Positions 59,351-64,000 of a stretch of DNA of 64,000 nucleotides are shown piece after piece. Location of the stretch: NCBI RefSeq assembly GCF_004769635.1, contig NZ_RQGH01000035.1, forward strand, positions 1-64,000, written 5' to 3'. The notes under the pieces are model-generated. The model saw nothing but the letters and a program-made list of their open reading frames with translations, ran no database searches and was not told the origin of the DNA. Every line of letters starts with the position of its first letter. The first letter of the stretch is position 1. Position numbers and translations under genes: made by a program. The DNA comes from Leptospira jelokensis (GTDB taxonomy: Bacteria > Spirochaetota > Leptospiria > Leptospirales > Leptospiraceae).

Positions 59351-61939
59351 ATGAATAAGCTTGAAGGGATTGTAAATTCTACGGTTTTTAATTTCAGAAA
59401 AACTCAAAGTGAAATTCTGGAAATTTTAAAAGCAAGGCCAATCAAATACTACAAACGGATCCCCACAGGTAACCCAAATAGGCCTTACAAATATTTCTAT
59501 ACAAAGAATCAATTTGATAAATTCACAAAAGTTCAACAAGCAGTTGAAAAGAAAAAGCCTGTAGTTCAAGTCAGTGATCTTGATAATCAAATTGCTCAAG
59601 CTCAAGAGAAGCTGAGAATACATCGGGATAATTCAAATCCAGAAAACAAAAAATTATCAGAACAACAGTGGGAGACCAAACTTCGCTCATTACAAGATGA
59701 GTATCGCAATCTATTAAAGCAAAAATCTATTAAAGATAAATCTCACACCTTGACAGAATTAGAAAAATTGACCTTTCAAAGAGTTCACGGTGTCAAAGCA
59801 CCTGATACAATTCCAGTCGATAATTCTGGTAAATTTGAAAGTCAATGGGTTCAAACTTATGTGGCTGAAAAATTGAAAGAAGTTAATTCAGAGGCAGAAG
59901 GTGACGATTTTGAAAAGAAGATTGAAAGTGAAGATACATTGTCACTTATTGAAAAGCGATTAAGGACTAAGGATCCAAAAGAAGTAGCTGCAAGAATTGG
60001 AATTTTTAGTGAGAAGGATATTGATGAGAATATTGAATACAATCAAAAACAGATCAATGATACAAAGAACAACGCGACATTAAAAACTTCTAATTACGGT
60101 CTTTATAAACAGTCATTAGAGGAAAATTTAGTCGATTTAAAAGTACTCAAATGGCTAAAAACAAATAATCCTTTCTCAAATAAGTCAGAGGAAGAAACTC
60201 TATTTTCTTATGCAGATAAAGTAAAGGATTCAGTTTTAGAAAAAAAGATCGAAATCGAAAAGAAAAATTACGAGGATGAGATTCTTTTAAAAAATTCTTT
60301 TCCAATTGGGACAAAGGTAATCCTAAAGCCTCAGGCTCTGAGTAATCCAAAAACAATCCTACAAAATTCTTCTGAAGAAGAAGTGATCATAACTAAATCA
60401 GTGTTACAGGATGGGAAGGTGTACTATCACTATGAGGATAGTAATTCAGGAACCGGATTTGCGCCTTCGGAAGAATTCAAATCTATTCCAGAAAAACAGC
60501 CTGAAAAGATTTCCGAACTTATCACGAAGGCAGATCCAGAGAATAGAAAAATAATCGAGAAATCTATCCTAGGACAGCAAATTACAGAGGAAGAGAACGA
60601 GAGAAATCTAGTCAATGATGCTCTAAATTACAATTATGAACCTAAAGAAGTAAAAGTAATAACCTTTCAGTTAGGTTACGATACACTTGATGAAACTATT
60701 GCGAAAGACTATTCCGAAATGCCCGAATCTGCACTTGTATTTTGGGATAAAAAGAAAATGGATTTATCCAATGTTGCAACTCCTCCTTGGTTTAGCTCGA
60801 TAAACGAAACGGAAGTTCGAAGATCTGGTTTCAGACTTCTAAAATTCCCTTTAAATACAAATGAGTTAACAGGGAAATACTATGTGTATTCCACTTCTGG
60901 CGTCCAGATTATGACAGCCAAACAAATCGCATGTGTTGAGAGGTTTTTTCAGGAAAAGGAAAAGTCCAAAATTGGACCTAGATCAAGAGTTAAGATCTAT
61001 AAAAATAATACCATGGGGTATACTCAACTAGATATCTATAAGCAAAAGCTTTTTGCTCTTGGGAAAAAGAATCGTTTGCCAGGGTCAGATCCAAGGTATA
61101 GAGAGCTATGGAGTCTTCACCGAAAAATTGATGAAGTTCTTGGATATGTGGCCACTGATTATGAACTTCGATTCAAAGATAGGATAACGGATGGCACTTA
61201 TCAAAAAGGGGAGGAAACTTCTTACGGTGATTCGGGAACCGTGAATGACCTCTATGATAGTCTTGGTGTGAAAGTAAAAATGCAGAATGGTAGCCAAGTG
61301 GATAAGTCTTCTTTGAAAGAAGTAGAATCCGGTTTGAAGGAAGTCTTTCAGGTTTTTGGAGACAGGTCTTCCATGGCAAAAAACTTCGGTCTTAAGATTT
61401 CCCATTCTGGAAAAAAAATGCAACATGCAAGAAAGGCATTGGGTATCTATTTCCCAAGCTTCAAAGCCATAGGTGTGAACTTCATTGGCCATGAGGAATC
61501 TCCTAATCTAACTCTTGCACATGAGTTTGCACATTTCATGGATAACTATATCGGCGTCCGTGAGAAAAAGTCTTTTTTTGCTTCTGAATCGGGAACAGGA
61601 ATCGAATCCGAAATCGCAAATGTTTTCCGTGATGGTATGGCGAGAGATTTTAAAGCAAAAGCGTATTGGTCTAGGTCGTGTGAGTGTTTTGCGAGAGCAT
61701 TAGAATGCTATTTCAACAAAAAAACAAACAAGCCTCACATATATAGAAATGGTGCAAATCCTGAAGAGAAGTATTTTGAAGAAAAAGTCGCTCCTTTAGT
61801 AGAGAAGTTTTTCCAAGAGAAGAGCGAGATTCTAAAATCAATTCTTCCATCCAAATATACAAATTTAGTAAAGCGGAAGGTTGTAGAATTACGCAATTTA
61901 ACATCTACTTCTCCGATAGATCAAAATCTTAAAGTATAA
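59351..61939 (+). CDS. Large polyvalent protein with HEFAH metallopeptidase-like domain
   Basis: 862 residues. The N-terminus has the linker-like PIKYYKRIPTGNPNRPYKYF and coiled coils. The C-terminal domain (about 680-840) holds ALGIYFPSFKAIGVNFIGHE, then LTLAHEFAHFMDNYIG near 724-728 and YWSRSCECFARALECYFN, a pattern of large polyvalent protein-associated (LPD) and zincin-like domains. The HExxH-like HEFAH could bind zinc. Such proteins travel in the virion and act in the new host. Target and activity cannot be read from sequence. Confidence 0.65.
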   Translation: MNKLEGIVNSTVFNFRKTQSEILEILKARPIKYYKRIPTGNPNRPYKYFYTKNQFDKFTKVQQAVEKKKPVVQVSDLDNQIAQAQEKLRIHRDNSNPENKKLSEQQWETKLRSLQDEYRNLLKQKSIKDKSHTLTELEKLTFQRVHGVKAPDTIPVDNSGKFESQWVQTYVAEKLKEVNSEAEGDDFEKKIESEDTLSLIEKRLRTKDPKEVAARIGIFSEKDIDENIEYNQKQINDTKNNATLKTSNYGLYKQSLEENLVDLKVLKWLKTNNPFSNKSEEETLFSYADKVKDSVLEKKIEIEKKNYEDEILLKNSFPIGTKVILKPQALSNPKTILQNSSEEEVIITKSVLQDGKVYYHYEDSNSGTGFAPSEEFKSIPEKQPEKISELITKADPENRKIIEKSILGQQITEEENERNLVNDALNYNYEPKEVKVITFQLGYDTLDETIAKDYSEMPESALVFWDKKKMDLSNVATPPWFSSINETEVRRSGFRLLKFPLNTNELTGKYYVYSTSGVQIMTAKQIACVERFFQEKEKSKIGPRSRVKIYKNNTMGYTQLDIYKQKLFALGKKNRLPGSDPRYRELWSLHRKIDEVLGYVATDYELRFKDRITDGTYQKGEETSYGDSGTVNDLYDSLGVKVKMQNGSQVDKSSLKEVESGLKEVFQVFGDRSSMAKNFGLKISHSGKKMQHARKALGIYFPSFKAIGVNFIGHEESPNLTLAHEFAHFMDNYIGVREKKSFFASESGTGIESEIANVFRDGMARDFKAKAYWSRSCECFARALECYFNKKTNKPHIYRNGANPEEKYFEEKVAPLVEKFFQEKSEILKSILPSKYTNLVKRKVVELRNLTSTSPIDQNLKV

Positions 61940-62018
61940 GAGAATGAACTGCTTGGTTTGGACGCATTTCTTAAGAGTTCCTTTGATTCTACTATATGCG
62001 AAAGAGTCCCCGTGTTAA

Positions 62019-62408
62019 ATGCCTACATTCCTCGGACCATACGATTTTCAGGAGATTCCCAGAGAGATACTCATGCGTAACTTAATGCTACTCGATACTA
62101 CCATTGATTCTGAGAATGCATCCGGTTCATTCAATCTAGGTGATATCACGACCCCTGGCACCAATATTGTCCAAATCATTGTAAAGATTTCTGAGGCTTT
62201 TGACGGTGTATGCGAAGTAACCGTAGGAACAAATTTTGAGCCTAGTCTCTATGTTTTAAATGACGATATAGATTTAAGTTTGCCCGGCTTTTACGTGATT
62301 CCTTTGTTGGAAGAGCTAACTACCGCTGTTCAACTCAAAGTGTACTTTATAAAAGGATTTGGAGTAACTCAAGGGAAGCTCGAAGTATTCGCGATAATCG
62401 CAAACTAA
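62019..62408 (+). CDS. Hypothetical structural or head-tail protein
   Basis: 129 residues, beta-rich (GSFNLGDITTPGTNIVQIIV, VCEVTVGTNFEPSLYVLNDD). No family recognised. It lies between the metallopeptidase-like polyvalent protein and the prohead protease; a small capsid decoration or head-tail connector protein is plausible. A 16-base palindrome follows its stop. Confidence 0.5.
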   Translation: MPTFLGPYDFQEIPREILMRNLMLLDTTIDSENASGSFNLGDITTPGTNIVQIIVKISEAFDGVCEVTVGTNFEPSLYVLNDDIDLSLPGFYVIPLLEELTTAVQLKVYFIKGFGVTQGKLEVFAIIAN

Positions 62409-62420
62409 ATTCCTCCGATA

Positions 62421-62436
62421 TTCTAAAATTTTAGAA
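62421..62436. promoter_or_regulatory. 16-base palindrome before the prohead protease
   Basis: TTCTAAAATTTTAGAA is a perfect palindrome 12 bases before the protease ATG, with GGGAATATG as the start context. It lies where a promoter or operator for the head genes would be, but its AT richness makes it a weak terminator too. Confidence 0.35.
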
Positions 62437-62447
62437 GATTTGGGAAT

Positions 62448-63377
62448 ATGAGAGAGCAACAAAACTTTGTTCATCAATTTTCAATTGTAAAAGCCCAACC
62501 AGAAGAGAGATCCGGATCCATCAAATGCCTAATCAAAGCATCTTCGGAAAAAGAAGATCGAGTGGGTGAAATTATTCTTAAGAGTGCCTATGCTGATTCA
62601 CAAATGAGGAATAATTTTCTCAAGGAAGGCTATCTAGACTACAATCACATCACAGACTTCATCGATAAAGAAATTGCCGAGACAAAGCCTTCTGTAGATC
62701 GATTGGCAACACTCCAAAAAAGCAAACTTGAAGCAATCATTGGATATCCAGAGGCCGTTGGAACAAAAGACGAATTCCCAAATGAACTCGGAATCAAAGA
62801 CGATGGATTTTATATCTTGGGAAGGCTTATTCCAGGAAATCATTTCGTTGAAGAAATCCGGAAAGGTCTACAAAGCGGATGGAAAGGTTATGGAGCGTCC
62901 GTCTCAGGAACCGCATTTGCTAAAGATTTTGATGGGAATAAACTTAAACGTATAACTCTGAAAAAGTGTGCAATCCAACCTCTCCAAGAATCAGTGAATG
63001 GAGATACGCATGTTACTTTATTAAAAAGCAATCTAGTTCTCCTTCGCGACATTCAAAAGTCGTTCGCGGATGGAACATCACCGGTACCGTCTCAAATGAC
63101 AAGCGGTGAGAACGAGCTTTATTCCAAAATTCATGCTTTGGAAATGAAGCTTAATGGCTTTATGAATCTACTATCTCACCATCCTGAGTTTGCAGATAAA
63201 TTTTTAGAAACTATCTATTCCGATATTCTCTCACAGATATTGAATGGAGGTATGTCTTTGAAATCGAGCTCCCTTCGAGACTATATTCAATTTCGATATG
63301 GTTTAGATGGCGAAACTCTCGAAGATCTGACTGACACGTTATTTATTAAAATTACCGGAGAGCAAAATCAATGCTAG
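62448..63377 (+). CDS. Prohead maturation protease (XkdF-like)
   Basis: 309 residues. A serine protease layout of the XkdF/HK97-type group: GSIKCLIKASSEKEDRVGEI, YLDYNHITDFIDKEIAE with the catalytic His candidate, and GWKGYGASVSGTAFAKDFDG with the Ser candidate. It cleaves scaffold and capsid proteins during head maturation. Its stop overlaps the scaffold start by seven bases. That head genes come after the tail genes suggests that portal and capsid lie beyond 64000. Confidence 0.7.
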   Translation: MREQQNFVHQFSIVKAQPEERSGSIKCLIKASSEKEDRVGEIILKSAYADSQMRNNFLKEGYLDYNHITDFIDKEIAETKPSVDRLATLQKSKLEAIIGYPEAVGTKDEFPNELGIKDDGFYILGRLIPGNHFVEEIRKGLQSGWKGYGASVSGTAFAKDFDGNKLKRITLKKCAIQPLQESVNGDTHVTLLKSNLVLLRDIQKSFADGTSPVPSQMTSGENELYSKIHALEMKLNGFMNLLSHHPEFADKFLETIYSDILSQILNGGMSLKSSSLRDYIQFRYGLDGETLEDLTDTLFIKITGEQNQC

Positions 63378-64000
63378 GTGAAGCAATCAAGCGATTACGG
63401 GATAAAACCCTAAGTATTAAAAAATCAACCCTTGATCCTTCTGCATCCTCCGACGGTGGGGATCAAGGAAAAGGGGAAAATGGAGGATCTACTCCAGAGG
63501 AAGTAGCTTCTCAAGCAGTAACTCATTTTGAAACAGGTGAATTAAAACCAGACTTAGAGTCCGTAAAAGAGTTCGCTATAAAAAATGGAATTCCCGATGG
63601 GGAAGCAGATTCATTTTCCCATGATGTGATTGATGCTTATTTTGGAGCGGATCCTGGAAAAGCAGAAGATGGTACATCCAGTGCAGATCCAACCGAAGAT
63701 GCAAAAATGGCAGAGATGCAAAAATCTCTTTTAGCAATCGAGGAATCTCAAGTTGTAATTGCAGAAGGGATGGAAGCTCTTTTGGAAAGACAACCGGAAA
63801 TCGATGCATTGAAAAAAGAAGTATTGCTTCTTAAATCAATGTTAACCAAACTTCAAGGCTTACCTGCAAATCCAAAAAAGCCAATTGAACAAACTCAAGT
63901 TACTAAGTCTGTAGTCGCTGGTGCAGTTCCAGTTGATCAAAGAGCAGAAGTCGAAGTGGCAATTCTTAAAGCGATTCAAGCTGGAGAGCTTGCAGTTGAA
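63371..64000 (+). CDS. Capsid scaffold-like protein, 3' truncated by window
   Basis: 210 codons visible to the window end. The N-terminus (MLGEAIKRLRDKTLSIKKST) is basic, the middle is acidic and low-complexity (DGGDQGKGENGGSTPEEVA), and a coiled coil follows (MAEMQKSLLAIEESQVVIAE). This fits an internal scaffold coupled to the protease. The major capsid gene is expected directly downstream, outside the window. Confidence 0.65.
   Translation, partial: MLGEAIKRLRDKTLSIKKSTLDPSASSDGGDQGKGENGGSTPEEVASQAVTHFETGELKPDLESVKEFAIKNGIPDGEADSFSHDVIDAYFGADPGKAEDGTSSADPTEDAKMAEMQKSLLAIEESQVVIAEGMEALLERQPEIDALKKEVLLLKSMLTKLQGLPANPKKPIEQTQVTKSVVAGAVPVDQRAEVEVAILKAIQAGELAVE

Noticed and set aside
25131..62420. 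Repeated TCCGATA words in several intergenic gaps (25131, 39411, 49404, 59301, 62414)
   Set aside because: Seven-base words are expected several times by chance in 64 kb on two strands; counts in coding regions were not made, so no shared regulator can be claimed.

Overview
The window looks like Leptospira DNA, most likely from the saprophytic side of the genus. It is AT-rich, has several short lipoproteins with Leptospira-style lipoboxes and a very large SpvB/Rhs surface protein, and carries a prophage beside a rep-parB-parA block. That combination recalls leptophage LE1 of Leptospira biflexa, a known circular plasmid-like prophage of about 74 kb with rep, parA and parB. No integrase, attachment site, tRNA, rRNA or CRISPR array was seen, which fits an extrachromosomal prophage. 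The link to LE1 rests on gene content and layout, not on an alignment.

Layout. Bases 245-1599 are an IS481-like insertion sequence. Bases 1632-7191, minus strand, form a defence-like cluster: a single-chain type ISP/IIG restriction-modification enzyme, an EVE/McrB-N-like protein, an unknown protein, and a candidate HEPN RNase with an RNxxxH motif. Bases 7480-18474, minus strand, hold lipoproteins, a TPR-like membrane protein, a kelch lipoprotein, an outer-membrane-like protein, and a 2241-residue SpvB/VCBS/Rhs protein followed by two overlapping lipoprotein genes that could be immunity factors. Bases 18475-21825 are the plasmid core: AACGTT clusters, three 26-bp repeats next to an AT-rich stretch (candidate origin), a replication initiator, a leader region full of palindromes, and parB-parA.

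Bases 21998-24628 hold a GHKL ATPase broken by an in-frame stop, its STAS-like partner, and a HicBA-like pair. Bases 24612-28404 are the lysogeny switch: a CI-like repressor with candidate operators, a Cro/Nlp-like regulator, Rha, another HTH protein and a KilA-N/ANT antirepressor. Bases 28631-35514 are the recombination and DNA metabolism operon: Gp157-type protein, initiator-like protein, DnaQ/ExoX nuclease, RusA, ParB-HTH, adenine methylase, ASCH protein. An XRE-ImmA/IrrE module with its own promoter follows (35575-37379).

Bases 37441-64000 are the structural region of a contractile-tailed phage: terminases, a split MuF protein, polyvalent internal proteins, a minus-strand block of baseplate J, gpI-like protein, fibre and Cys-rich protein (46012-49365), then a LysM-gp25 fusion, spike, hub, sheath, tube, tail chaperone with a frameshift site, a tape-measure candidate, a metallopeptidase-like polyvalent protein, prohead protease and scaffold. 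No portal or major capsid gene is seen; both probably lie beyond base 64000.

Reading-frame breaks are frequent. Three (MuF, pyrophosphatase/ParB protein, early phage protein) are -1 shifts at four-base homopolymers, and one ATPase has a stop inside its catalytic motif. These may be recoding, decay or base-calling errors, and they need separate checks. The tail chaperone shift at a run of nine A differs, because the second frame opens exactly at the run and the family is known for programmed frameshifting.
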